This document shows, one piece after another, positions 17,355 through 26,164 of a stretch of DNA of 64,000 bases. The notes beneath the pieces are model-generated. The model had not been told where the DNA came from and did no database searches. It saw only the letters and a program-made list of their open reading frames with translations. Positions within the stretch are counted from its first letter, which is position 1. The number at the start of each line of letters is the position of its first letter. Source of the stretch: Solimicrobium sp043758755 (lineage in GTDB: Bacteria > Pseudomonadota > Gammaproteobacteria > Burkholderiales > Burkholderiaceae_D); assembly GCA_043758755.1 (NCBI GenBank), contig JAYVMW010000009.1:62001-126000 (forward strand), read 5' to 3'. The position numbers and the translations under genes were made by a program.

Positions 17355-18421
17355 TGGATCTGATTAACTCCTACGGTTTTGCCATGTTTGGTTCGTACTG
17401 GCCAGCTACCTGGCTGACCGTGTATGACCTGATCAAAATTATCTGCATTACCTTGCCGATCATGGGTCTGGTGGCTTACCTGACGCTGTGGGAACGCAAA
17501 ATGATCGGCTGGATGCACGTGCGTCTGGGACCAAACCGGGTCGGACCTGCCGGTCTGTTTCAGCCGATCGCCGATGCACTCAAGCTGCTGCTCAAGGAAA
17601 TCGTGGTGCCGGCCCGTTCCAGCAAGGCACTGTTCCTGATCGCACCGATCATGACCATCATGCCGGCGCTGGCGGCCTGGTCGGTGGTGCCGTTCGGTCC
17701 TGAAGTGGTGCTGGCCAACGTGAACGCCGGGTTGCTGCTGATGATGGCGATCACGTCGATGGAAGTGTATGGCGTGATTATCGCCGGCTGGGCTTCCAAT
17801 TCCAAGTATGCCTTCCTGGGTGCCATGCGTGCCTCGGCGCAGATGGTTTCGTATGAAATTGCCATGGGCTTTGTGCTGGTGATCGTACTGCTGGTCACCG
17901 GTTCGCTGAATCTGTCTGACATTGTCATGAGTCAGAGCAAGGGGCGCTTCTTTGACATGGGTATCAATTTCCTGTCCTGGAACTGGCTGCCGCTGCTGCC
18001 GATGTTTGTGGTGTACGTCATTTCCGGTATCGCTGAAACCAACCGTCATCCGTTTGACGTGGTTGAAGGCGAATCCGAAATCGTGGCCGGTCACATGGTT
18101 GAATATTCGGGTATGTCGTTTGCGATGTTCTTCCTGGCTGAATACGCCAACATGATTCTGATATCCGCCATGGCTTCCATCATGTTTCTGGGCGGCTGGG
18201 CTGCACCGCTGGCATTCCTCGGTTTCATACCGGGCTGGATCTGGCTGGGTATGAAAACCTTTGTGGTCGTATCGATGTTTATCTGGGCCCGTGCTTCGTT
18301 CCCGCGCTACCGTTTTGATCAGATTATGCGTTTGGGCTGGAAGGTATTTATTCCGCTGACCCTGGTGTATCTGGTGTTCGTGGCCGGCTGGATGCAAACG
18401 CCATGGAACATCTGGAAGTAA
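17351..18421 (+). CDS. nuoH: NADH-quinone oxidoreductase subunit H
   Basis: A 356-residue membrane subunit linking the peripheral and membrane arms, with eight hydrophobic helices. Signatures include WERKMIGWMHVRLGPNRVGP (residues 47-66) and AETNRHPFDVVEGESE (about 228-243), whose acidic residues line the quinone entry and proton path. The start overlaps the nuoG stop (ATGATGG); the second ATG at 17354 is also possible. Confidence 0.97.
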   Translation: MMDLINSYGFAMFGSYWPATWLTVYDLIKIICITLPIMGLVAYLTLWERKMIGWMHVRLGPNRVGPAGLFQPIADALKLLLKEIVVPARSSKALFLIAPIMTIMPALAAWSVVPFGPEVVLANVNAGLLLMMAITSMEVYGVIIAGWASNSKYAFLGAMRASAQMVSYEIAMGFVLVIVLLVTGSLNLSDIVMSQSKGRFFDMGINFLSWNWLPLLPMFVVYVISGIAETNRHPFDVVEGESEIVAGHMVEYSGMSFAMFFLAEYANMILISAMASIMFLGGWAAPLAFLGFIPGWIWLGMKTFVVVSMFIWARASFPRYRFDQIMRLGWKVFIPLTLVYLVFVAGWMQTPWNIWK

Positions 18422-18478
18422 GTCAGTTCAATACTTGGACAATACACAGAACCAACTAAGCAGTGATAGGAATTGAAG

Positions 18479-18967
18479 ATGCAAGCAATTTTAGATTTTT
18501 TCTCCAGCCTGATGCTGAAAGAACTGATAAAGGGAATGGCCTTAACCGGCCGGTACATGTTTGCACGCAAAATTACCGTGCAGTTCCCGGAAGAAAAAAC
18601 CCCGATGTCGCCGCGTTTTCGCGGTCTGCATGCACTGCGCAGTTATCCCAACGGTGAAGAACGCTGCATCGCCTGCAAATTGTGCGAAGCAGTCTGCCCG
18701 GCCATGGCAATCACGATCGAATCGGAACAGCGCGCCGACGGTTTACGCCGCACCACACGCTATGACATCGATCTGACCAAATGTATTTTCTGCGGATTTT
18801 GCGAAGAGTCCTGCCCGGTAGATTCCATCGTTGAAACCCACATTCTGGAATACCACGGCGAAAAACGCGGTGACCTGTACTACACCAAAGAAATGCTGCT
18901 GGCAGTCGGAACCAAATATGAACCGGAAATTGCAGCGGCCCGTGCTGAAGACGCGGCTTACCGTTAA
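18479..18967 (+). CDS. nuoI: NADH-quinone oxidoreductase subunit I
   Basis: A 162-residue ferredoxin-type subunit with two 4Fe-4S clusters (N6a and N6b). The motifs are C63-C66-C69...C73 (CIACKLCEAVCP) and C102-C105-C108...C112 (CIFCGFCEESCP). The ATG at 18479 has AGGA at a good distance and is preferred to the in-frame TTG at 18473. Confidence 0.97.
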   Translation: MQAILDFFSSLMLKELIKGMALTGRYMFARKITVQFPEEKTPMSPRFRGLHALRSYPNGEERCIACKLCEAVCPAMAITIESEQRADGLRRTTRYDIDLTKCIFCGFCEESCPVDSIVETHILEYHGEKRGDLYYTKEMLLAVGTKYEPEIAAARAEDAAYR

Positions 18968-18990
18968 TCACCTATAAGCGTTCAAAAACA

Positions 18991-19626
18991 ATGGAATTTA
19001 CCTCACTCCTCTTTTACGTATTCTCGGCAATTCTGATTCTTGCCGCGTTTCGCGTCGTGACTGCCAAAAACCCCGTGCATGCCGCACTGTTTTTAGTCCT
19101 GTCATTTTTTAGTGCCGCCGCGCTGTGGATGTTGCTGCAGGCGGAATTTTTAGCCATCGTGCTGGTGCTGGTGTATGTCGGCGCGGTCATGGTGCTGTTC
19201 CTGTTTGTGGTGATGATGCTCGATATCGATCTGGACAAGATCCGTCAGGATTTCTGGAGTCACTTCCCACTGGCTGCCATCGTCGGCGTAGTCATCGTGC
19301 TGGAAATGGCGATGGTGATACTGCGCGGTTTCTGGACTCCGGTGATCGGAGCGGTTCCTGCCGTGAAGGCTGAACTGGGCGGCAATACCAAAGCGCTTGG
19401 TTACCTGATTTTCACGCACTACACTTACGCGTTTGAAATTGCCGCCGCAGTGCTGCTGCTCGGTATCGTCGCTGCCGTGACGCTGACTTTGAAAAAACGC
19501 AAAGACACCAAACATTTCGATCCAGCCCAGGCTGTCAAGGTCAAGAGCACCGATCGCTTGCGGATCGTCAAGATGCAGGCCGAACCCCGTCCGGTTGCAG
19601 CACCAACAAAACAGGAGGGTCAATAA
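18991..19626 (+). CDS. nuoJ: NADH-quinone oxidoreductase subunit J
   Basis: A 211-residue membrane subunit with five hydrophobic helices. The family segment LVYVGAVMVLFLFVVMMLDID is at about residues 56-76. The C-terminal 50 residues are charged and lie in the cytoplasm by prediction. Its stop overlaps the nuoK start by one base. Confidence 0.95.
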   Translation: MEFTSLLFYVFSAILILAAFRVVTAKNPVHAALFLVLSFFSAAALWMLLQAEFLAIVLVLVYVGAVMVLFLFVVMMLDIDLDKIRQDFWSHFPLAAIVGVVIVLEMAMVILRGFWTPVIGAVPAVKAELGGNTKALGYLIFTHYTYAFEIAAAVLLLGIVAAVTLTLKKRKDTKHFDPAQAVKVKSTDRLRIVKMQAEPRPVAAPTKQEGQ

Positions 19627-19937
19627 TGTTTGTACTCAATCTCAGCCACTACCTGATTCTGGGTGCCATTCTGTTCGCCATCTCGGTGATCGGCATTTTC
19701 CTGAATCGTAAAAATATCATCGTATTGCTCATGGCAATCGAACTCATGCTGCTGGCCGTGAATATGAACTTCATCGCCTTTTCGCACTATCTGGGCGACG
19801 CAGCAGGACAGGTTTTTGTGTTCTTCATCCTGACCGTGGCGGCTGCTGAATCCGCCATCGGCCTGGCCATACTGGTGGTGATGTTCCGCAATCTGGATAC
19901 CATCAATGTTGAAGACCTCGACACGCTCAAAGGATAA
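19626..19937 (+). CDS. nuoK: NADH-quinone oxidoreductase subunit K
   Basis: A 103-residue subunit with three membrane helices. The buried Glu residues of the proton path are seen in MAIELMLLAVNMNF (helix 2) and AAAESAIGLAILV (helix 3). AGGAGG in the end of nuoJ serves as the ribosome site. Confidence 0.96.
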   Translation: MFVLNLSHYLILGAILFAISVIGIFLNRKNIIVLLMAIELMLLAVNMNFIAFSHYLGDAAGQVFVFFILTVAAAESAIGLAILVVMFRNLDTINVEDLDTLKG

Positions 19938-19942
19938 TAATT

Positions 19943-21994
19943 ATGACGGCAGGGCAACTCAATCCGCAATTACTCCTGGCAGTACCGCTGGCACCGCTGG
20001 CCGGCGCTATCATCGCCGGACTGTTCGGCACCAAATTTCTGGGTAATCTGGTCGGACGCAAAACTTCTCACACGGTGACGATACTGGGCGTGTTTATTGC
20101 CATGGTCATCTCACTGATGACCTTGATGCAGGTGTTGGATGGTGCGACTTACGTAGGTACCGTCTACCACTGGATGAATGTGGCGGGGCTGAAACTGGAA
20201 GTCGGTTTCCAGATTGATGCGCTCTCAGCCATGATGATGTGTGTGGTGACCTTCGTGTCTCTGATGGTGCATATCTATACTATCGGGTACATGGAAGAAG
20301 ATGAAGGCTACAACCGCTTCTTTGCCTACATTTCATTATTTACCTTCTCGATGCTGATGCTGGTCATGAGCAACAACTTCCTGCAGTTGTTCTTCGGCTG
20401 GGAAGCAGTGGGTCTGGTTTCGTATCTGCTGATCGGTTTCTGGTACACCAAGCCGACTGCGATTTTCGCCAACCTCAAGGCATTCCTGGTCAATCGGGTC
20501 GGTGACTTCGGTTTCATCCTCGGTATCGGCCTGATCGTGGCCTACACCAACAGCATGAATTACGCTGAAGTGTTTGCGGCAAAGGGTATTCTGGTCAATG
20601 GCGTGCTGCCCGGCACCAGCTGGATGCTGATCACGGTCACCTGTATCTGCCTGTTCATCGGCGCCATGGGTAAATCGGCGCAGTTCCCGTTACATGTCTG
20701 GTTGCCGGATTCGATGGAAGGTCCGACACCGATCTCCGCACTGATCCACGCTGCAACCATGGTAACGGCCGGTATCTTCATGGTGGCACGTATGTCGCCG
20801 CTGTTTGAAATGTCGGACACGGCACTGTCGTTTGTACTGGTGATCGGTGCCATTACCGCACTGTTCATGGGTTTCATGGGCATCATCCAGAACGATATCA
20901 AACGTGTTGTGGCGTATTCAACCCTGTCGCAGCTCGGTTACATGACCGTCGCGCTCGGTGCATCGGCTTACTCAGTAGCGGTATTCCATCTGATGACGCA
21001 CGCATTCTTTAAAGCGCTGCTGTTCCTGGCCGCCGGATCGGTCATCATCGGCATGCACCATGATCAGGACATCCGCAACATGGGTGGTTTGCGCAAATAC
21101 ATGCCGATTACCTGGCTGACTTCGCTGGCCGGTTCCCTGGCGCTGATCGGTACGCCGTTCTTCTCGGGTTTCTATTCCAAGGACAGCATTATCGAAGCAG
21201 TGGGTGCGAGTCATCTGGCCGGTTCCGGTTTTGCCCAGTTCTCGGTACTGGCCGGTGTGTTTATCACCGCGTTCTATTCGTTCCGCATGTACTTCCTGGT
21301 ATTCCACGGTAAGGAAAACTTTGGACATGCGCACCATCACGATGATCATGCAGATGCGCACGCTGATGCGCACGAACACCACGGTTTGGCCCCAGGTCAG
21401 AAACCGCACGAATCACCATGGGTGGTTACGCTGCCATTGATCCTGCTGGCGATTCCATCGGTCATCATTGGTTACTTTACGATCGAACCCATGCTGCACG
21501 GCGAGTTCTTCAAGAACGTTATTTTTGTCGCAGACCACCATGAAGCCATGCGTGAACTGACTGAAGAATTCCATAAAGCCGGTGGCCCGTTTGAAATGGC
21601 CATCGGTGCGCTGACCTCGCTGCCGTTCTGGCTGGCGCTGGCCGGTGTGGCGAGCTCGTATTTCTTCTACATGGTCAAGCCGGAAATTCCGACAGCCATC
21701 AAGAAAAGCTTCCACGCCATCTACACGTTGCTGGACAACAAATACTACCTCGACAAGTTTAACGATGTCGTGTTCGCCGGTGGCGCACGTCTGCTGGGTG
21801 GCGAGTTGTGGAATGTCGGTGACAAGGGACTGATCGACGGCCTGATCGTGAACGGCAGCGCAAAATTTGTCGGCTGGTTCTCCAGAACCATGCGCACCAT
21901 ACAGACCGGTTATATCTATCACTATGCATTTGTCATGATACTGGGCGTGCTGGGTTATCTGATCTACTTTATGCCTAACCCATTCACTCAATAA
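19943..21994 (+). CDS. nuoL: NADH-quinone oxidoreductase subunit L
   Basis: A 683-residue antiporter-like proton pump subunit at the end of the membrane arm, with its long lateral helix at the C-terminus. Key features are GWEAVGLVSYLLIGFW (helix 5 Glu, about residue 150), the Lys-bearing MGKSAQFPLHVWLPDSMEGP (about 238-257), and HAATMVTAG. A histidine-rich loop (residues about 461-481, with roughly ten His) is an unusual insert between helices. Confidence 0.96.
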   Translation: MTAGQLNPQLLLAVPLAPLAGAIIAGLFGTKFLGNLVGRKTSHTVTILGVFIAMVISLMTLMQVLDGATYVGTVYHWMNVAGLKLEVGFQIDALSAMMMCVVTFVSLMVHIYTIGYMEEDEGYNRFFAYISLFTFSMLMLVMSNNFLQLFFGWEAVGLVSYLLIGFWYTKPTAIFANLKAFLVNRVGDFGFILGIGLIVAYTNSMNYAEVFAAKGILVNGVLPGTSWMLITVTCICLFIGAMGKSAQFPLHVWLPDSMEGPTPISALIHAATMVTAGIFMVARMSPLFEMSDTALSFVLVIGAITALFMGFMGIIQNDIKRVVAYSTLSQLGYMTVALGASAYSVAVFHLMTHAFFKALLFLAAGSVIIGMHHDQDIRNMGGLRKYMPITWLTSLAGSLALIGTPFFSGFYSKDSIIEAVGASHLAGSGFAQFSVLAGVFITAFYSFRMYFLVFHGKENFGHAHHHDDHADAHADAHEHHGLAPGQKPHESPWVVTLPLILLAIPSVIIGYFTIEPMLHGEFFKNVIFVADHHEAMRELTEEFHKAGGPFEMAIGALTSLPFWLALAGVASSYFFYMVKPEIPTAIKKSFHAIYTLLDNKYYLDKFNDVVFAGGARLLGGELWNVGDKGLIDGLIVNGSAKFVGWFSRTMRTIQTGYIYHYAFVMILGVLGYLIYFMPNPFTQ

Positions 21995-22025
21995 GCTCAC
22001 ACGCTAAATAAGAAGACCTGAAACT

Positions 22026-23519
22026 ATGATGCAGTCATCCTCCATTTTATTAAGTCTGGCGATCTGGCTTCCAGTCGCTTTCGGCATACTTGTCATCGCG
22101 GTCGGTAATGATGACAACCCCGGGCTGGTCCGTCTGATTTCCCTAGTCGGCTCCATCGCCAGTTTCCTGGTTACGCTGCCGTTGATAAGCGGCTTCGACA
22201 ATGCCGCACACGGCATGCAGTTTGTTGAGTCAGGCAGCTGGATCGAGCGCTTCAACGTCAATTACCTGCTCGGTATCGACGGGATTTCGCTGTGGCTGGT
22301 GATTCTGACCGCACTGATCACGATCATTGTGATGATAGCCGGCTGGGTCGTGATCGAAAAGCGTGTGGCACAATATATGGGCGCGTTCCTGATTCTGTCC
22401 GGTTTGATGATCGGCGTGTTCTGCGCGCTGGATGGGTTGCTGTTCTACGTATTCTTCGAAGCCACGCTGATTCCGATGTACATCATCATCGGTGTGTGGG
22501 GCGGTGCCAACCGTGTGTACGCTTCGTTCAAGTTTTTCCTGTACACGCTGCTGGGGTCACTGCTGACTCTGGTTGCCATTATTTACCTGTACACCCAGTC
22601 GCACAGTTTCAGCATCCTCGACTGGCAAAAACTGCCGCTCACCCTGCATGAGCAAATCCTGTTGTTCCTGGCCTTCCTGATGGCGTTTGCGGTCAAGGTG
22701 CCAATGTGGCCGGTCCATACCTGGCTGCCGGACGCCCACGTTGAAGCGCCCACCGGTGGTTCTGTGGTACTGGCTGCCATCATGCTGAAACTGGGTGCTT
22801 ACGGTTTCCTGCGTTTCTCGCTGCCGATCACTCCGGACGCCAGCCATTACCTGTCCGGCTTCATCATTACCCTGTCGCTGATTGCCGTGATCTACATCGG
22901 TCTGGTTGCTCTGGTACAGACCGACATGAAGAAACTGGTAGCGTATTCGTCGATTGCGCACATGGGTTTTGTCACTCTGGGCTTCTTCATGTTCAATGAC
23001 ATGTCTGTGCAGGGTGGTCTGGTTCAGATGATCTCGCACGGCTTTGTCTCTGCCGCGATGTTCCTGTGTATCGGTGTACTGTACGACCGCATGCATTCGC
23101 GCCAGATCGCCGACTACGGAGGAGTGGTCAATACCATGCCGAAGTTTGCCGCCTTCTTCCTGGTGTTTTCGATGGCCAACTGCGGTCTGCCTGCGACCTC
23201 GGGTTTTGTCGGTGAATTTATGGTGATTATCGGCGCGGTCAAATTCAATTTCTGGATTGGGTTGCTGGCTGCCACGGCACTGATATTCGGCGCAGCGTAT
23301 TCGCTGTGGATGGTCAAGCGCGTGATTTTCGGTGTGGTAGGCAATAAACACGTCGCCGAACTGAAAGACCTGAGTTCACGTGAATTCGTGATGCTGGCCA
23401 TCCTTGCGATTTTCGTGTTTGCAATGGGCCTGTATCCAGAACCCTTTACCGCCGCAATGCAAACCAGCGTGACCGATTTATTGCAGCAGGTTTCGATTTC
23501 GAAAATACCGGCGCTGTAA
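22026..23519 (+). CDS. nuoM: NADH-quinone oxidoreductase subunit M
   Basis: A 497-residue antiporter-like membrane subunit, the second proton-pumping module. It has FFEATLIPMYIIIGVWGG (about residue 140, with the conserved Glu), KVPMWPVHTWLPDAHVEAPT (about 225-244) and LVAYSSIAHMGFV. There are two start ATGs in tandem; the first is given. Confidence 0.96.
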   Translation: MMQSSSILLSLAIWLPVAFGILVIAVGNDDNPGLVRLISLVGSIASFLVTLPLISGFDNAAHGMQFVESGSWIERFNVNYLLGIDGISLWLVILTALITIIVMIAGWVVIEKRVAQYMGAFLILSGLMIGVFCALDGLLFYVFFEATLIPMYIIIGVWGGANRVYASFKFFLYTLLGSLLTLVAIIYLYTQSHSFSILDWQKLPLTLHEQILLFLAFLMAFAVKVPMWPVHTWLPDAHVEAPTGGSVVLAAIMLKLGAYGFLRFSLPITPDASHYLSGFIITLSLIAVIYIGLVALVQTDMKKLVAYSSIAHMGFVTLGFFMFNDMSVQGGLVQMISHGFVSAAMFLCIGVLYDRMHSRQIADYGGVVNTMPKFAAFFLVFSMANCGLPATSGFVGEFMVIIGAVKFNFWIGLLAATALIFGAAYSLWMVKRVIFGVVGNKHVAELKDLSSREFVMLAILAIFVFAMGLYPEPFTAAMQTSVTDLLQQVSISKIPAL

Positions 23520-23559
23520 AAATACAAAGTAAGAAAAATTAGGAATAATAGGCAAAACA

Positions 23560-25044
23560 ATGACGAACTATACCCCAGCATATCCCGAAACTTTCTTGTT
23601 ACTGGCAACCTGTGCGATTTTGCTGATCGACATGTTCCTGTCCGACGCCAAACGCGCCGTGACGCATTACCTGTCGCTGGCCGCACTGGTTGTCTGTTTT
23701 GTGCTGACTCTGGGAGATTTCAATGCCGGTCAGACCTACTACACCTTTAACAACATGTTCCTGTCGGATCCGATGTCGAACCTGTTAAAGCTGTTCAGTT
23801 ATCTGGCGGTTGGCATGACGCTGATTTACAGCCGCAAATACAATGGCGAGCGTGGCATGCTGGGCGCAGGCACCGGACTGGGCGGCGAATTTTATGTGCT
23901 GGCACTGTTTTCCATGCTCGGTCAGATGGTGATGATTTCCGGTAATAACGTACTGGTGATTTATCTGGGTCTGGAACTGATGTCGCTGGCGCTGTATGCA
24001 CTGGTGGCGCTGCGTCGCGATCACGTTGCTTCGATCGAAGCTGCAATGAAATATTTTGTGCTGGGTGCACTGGCTTCCGGTTTCCTGCTGTACGGTATTT
24101 CCATGCTGTACGGCGCCACTGGCACGCTCGACCTGTCTGAAATTGCCCGCATCAGTTCTTCCGTCACCGCCAATAAAAACATCCTGATTTTTGCTCTGGT
24201 GTTCATCGTTTCCGGTCTGGCCTTCAAACTCGGCGCGGTACCGTTTCATATGTGGGTACCGGATGTGTATCAGGGTTCACCTACCGGCGTAACACTGCTG
24301 CTGGGTGCTGCACCAAAACTGGCAGCCTTCGCAATCTGCTTTCGCCTGCTGGTGGAAGGCCTGTTCACACAGGCAATTGACTGGCAGCAGATGCTGATGG
24401 TTCTGGCGGTACTGTCGATGGCCATTGGTAACATCGCAGCGCTGGCCCAGACCAATCTGAAACGCATGCTGGCCTATTCAACCATTTCGCACATGGGTTT
24501 CATGCTGCTGGGTCTGTTGTCGGGCGTCTCGGGTGGCCACGTGTATCTGGCCGCCAGCGCGTATGCGTCATCGATGTTCTATGTCATCACGTATGTCCTG
24601 ACCACACTCGGCACGTTCGGTATGATCCTGTTATTGTCGCGCAAAGGCTTTGAAGCAGAGCAGATCGACGATTTGAAAGGTCTGGCCAAACGCAGCCCAT
24701 GGTTTGCGCTGGTCATGCTGATGCTGATGTTCTCACTGGCAGGTATTCCACCGTTCATGGGCTTCTACGCCAAGTTATCGGTACTGCAGGCCGTACTCGG
24801 TACCGGCAAAGTCTGGTTGGCGGTGCTGGCCGTGCTGTTCTCTCTCATCGGTGCCTACTACTATCTGCGCGTCATCAAGGTCATGTACTTTGATGAACCA
24901 ACTGACACCAGTACCATCGAAGTCGGTGCCGAAGTGCGTCTGGTACTGAGCCTGAACGGTATTGCCGTGATCGGTCTGGGTCTGATGCCGGACACGTTGA
25001 TGCACGCCTGTCTGGACGCCATTAGCAAGACTCTGGCGTCGTAA
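23560..25044 (+). CDS. nuoN: NADH-quinone oxidoreductase subunit N
   Basis: A 494-residue antiporter-like membrane subunit and the last complex I gene. Features are YLGLELMSLALYALVAL (helix 5), AFKLGAVPFHMWVPDVYQGS (about residues 221-240, pumping Lys) and MLAYSTISHMGFMLLGL. Its TAA overlaps the ATG of the next small reading frame (TAATG). Confidence 0.96.
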   Translation: MTNYTPAYPETFLLLATCAILLIDMFLSDAKRAVTHYLSLAALVVCFVLTLGDFNAGQTYYTFNNMFLSDPMSNLLKLFSYLAVGMTLIYSRKYNGERGMLGAGTGLGGEFYVLALFSMLGQMVMISGNNVLVIYLGLELMSLALYALVALRRDHVASIEAAMKYFVLGALASGFLLYGISMLYGATGTLDLSEIARISSSVTANKNILIFALVFIVSGLAFKLGAVPFHMWVPDVYQGSPTGVTLLLGAAPKLAAFAICFRLLVEGLFTQAIDWQQMLMVLAVLSMAIGNIAALAQTNLKRMLAYSTISHMGFMLLGLLSGVSGGHVYLAASAYASSMFYVITYVLTTLGTFGMILLLSRKGFEAEQIDDLKGLAKRSPWFALVMLMLMFSLAGIPPFMGFYAKLSVLQAVLGTGKVWLAVLAVLFSLIGAYYYLRVIKVMYFDEPTDTSTIEVGAEVRLVLSLNGIAVIGLGLMPDTLMHACLDAISKTLAS

Positions 25045-25130
25045 TGCTGCAGGCAGTTGCTGTCTGGACTTTAATCTTATTGGCGCTGGCAGGCGCCAAT
25101 TTTCTTTTTCTGAACCAGTTCGGGTTATGA
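25044..25130 (+). pseudogene. Truncated DUF2818-type membrane protein (28 codons)
   Basis: A 28-codon frame starts on the last base of the nuoN stop and ends by overlapping the NUDIX start (TTATGA). It encodes one hydrophobic helix containing AVWTLILLALAGANFLFLNQ. This closely resembles, from memory, the first 25 residues of DUF2818 proteins (about 100 residues, three or four helices), which usually stand between nuoN and a NUDIX gene in this bacterial group. The remaining 70 or so residues are missing, so this is most likely a deletion remnant. It may still be translated, giving a single-helix peptide or coupling NUDIX translation to nuoN. Confidence 0.6.
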
Positions 25131-25693
25131 GCGATCAACTGAAAGAAACCTGTATCGCCACTGAACAGGTTTATGACGGCCATTTTCTGAAAGTGCAGCG
25201 CGATCTGGTCAGCCTGCCGGACGGCAGCACCACCCATCGTGAATACATCAAACATCCCGGCGCAGTGGTGATCCTGCCGCTGTTTGAAGACGGCACGGTA
25301 CTGCTGGAGCGCCAGTTCCGTTATCCGCTCAATCGTGTCTTTATCGAGTTCCCAGCCGGCAAAATCGACCCGGGTGAAGATCCACTGCTGTGCGCGCAAC
25401 GCGAACTGCTGGAAGAAACCGGCTACCGTGCTGCTTCCTGGGAGTTTGTCTGCACCATCCACAATGCCATTGCCTACGCCGACGAACATCTGGAAATTTA
25501 TCTGGCGCGCAATTTGACGGCAGGCCAGGCCAGTCTGGATGAAGGTGAGTTTTTGGAAACCTACCGTGCGCCGCTGTCCGAACTGCTGGATGCAGTCAGG
25601 GCAGGGCAGGTGACTGATGTTAAAACCATTATTGGTGCATTCTGGCTGGATAAAATTGCGCGTGGCGAGTGGCACGCAAGCGCCCTTGGCTAA
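25127..25693 (+). CDS. NUDIX hydrolase, ADP-ribose pyrophosphatase type
   Basis: A 188-residue cytoplasmic enzyme. The Nudix box Gx5Ex7REUxEExGU is complete: GKIDPGEDPLLCAQREL then LEETGY (about residues 77-100), with the Mg2+-binding glutamates. The preceding LERQFRYPLNRVFIEFPAGK matches the ADP-ribose pyrophosphatase (NudF/ADPRase) branch. It likely hydrolyses ADP-ribose to AMP and ribose 5-phosphate. It follows the nuoN remnant by ATGA-type overlap and is probably cotranscribed with the nuo operon. Confidence 0.9.
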   Translation: MSDQLKETCIATEQVYDGHFLKVQRDLVSLPDGSTTHREYIKHPGAVVILPLFEDGTVLLERQFRYPLNRVFIEFPAGKIDPGEDPLLCAQRELLEETGYRAASWEFVCTIHNAIAYADEHLEIYLARNLTAGQASLDEGEFLETYRAPLSELLDAVRAGQVTDVKTIIGAFWLDKIARGEWHASALG

Positions 25694-25732
25694 GCAAATA
25701 CACGTTCCACAAGGATCGTCGACCGATCGAAA

Positions 25733-25951
25733 TCAGCATTGATTTCTCCTGTAAGTTGAACTTTGAAACCAGTGGAAAAAAATTAATCCGACATTGGTGA
25801 AACCATATAGATCGGCTCGTTTACTGTGCCGGGAAAAAATCGCCGGTGAAGTGATCAGACTTTGAAGTACACGGGGTCTTGGTACGCACCGCGGGATGGC
25901 AGATAAAAGTGGGGGGATGGCGCGGGGAACCCGGCTGAGTGGAACAGGCAT
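25733..25951 (-). pseudogene. Truncated copy of the island protein family
   Basis: A 72-codon frame. Its start context (AAGGAGAGATCA then ATG) and the 70 bases before it match the region before the intact gene that starts at 27378, including promoter boxes at identical distances. The protein begins MPVPLSRV, like MMIPLTRA in that gene. It ends with DLYGFTNVGLIFFHWF, which resembles the middle FGLYGLTNTRKIIG. The conserved C-terminal domain is absent. The frame ends just past the start site of a further remnant (25739). It is best explained as a copy cut short by recombination or deletion. Confidence 0.55.
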
Positions 25952-25977
25952 TGATCTCTCCTTTTCAATAAGCTGTG

Positions 25978-26006
25978 AATTTATGCCAATCAGCCGTGTA
26001 CTTCAA
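25978..26006 (-). promoter_or_regulatory. Promoter of the truncated island gene (copy 2)
   Basis: Read on the minus strand: TTGAAG (26001-26006), 17 bases, TAAATT (25978-25983). The ATG at 25951 is 26 bases after the -10 box. Sequence and geometry match copy 1 at 27405-27433. Confidence 0.6.
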
Positions 26007-26164
26007 TACGTGTTCTTTCTAGTAGATATATTGTTGCCCCAGTCATTGAGGCAGGAAAGCTGCGCTGTATTGTTACTGGTAGATTTACTTAGGATCCAGG
26101 CTTTGCCTTTAACCATGTCTGGCGACTACAATCAGGTTGGTTTTTTTTAAAAGGAGATCGGACC

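Larger units (their letters stand above)
25694..26164. other. Island left flank: gene remnants and promoter copies, no intact gene
   Basis: This 471-base gap contains two minus-strand start signals of the island family. One is ATG at 25951 with its own promoter, opening a broken frame listed separately. The other is ATG at 25739, preceded by AGGAGAAAT, opening a frame of only 36 codons that runs into the NUDIX gene. Both look like leftovers of deleted copies. The right part (26025-26150) is AT-rich, and a T run sits before the ribosome site of the gene at 26165. Confidence 0.6.

Noticed and set aside
17222..18397. 391-codon open frame antisense to nuoH
   Set aside because: The protein is full of His, Gln and Arg in a shadow pattern, and nuoH is certain.
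25022..25675. 217-codon frame antisense to the NUDIX gene
   Set aside because: The NUDIX gene has an intact catalytic box; the antisense product resembles nothing.
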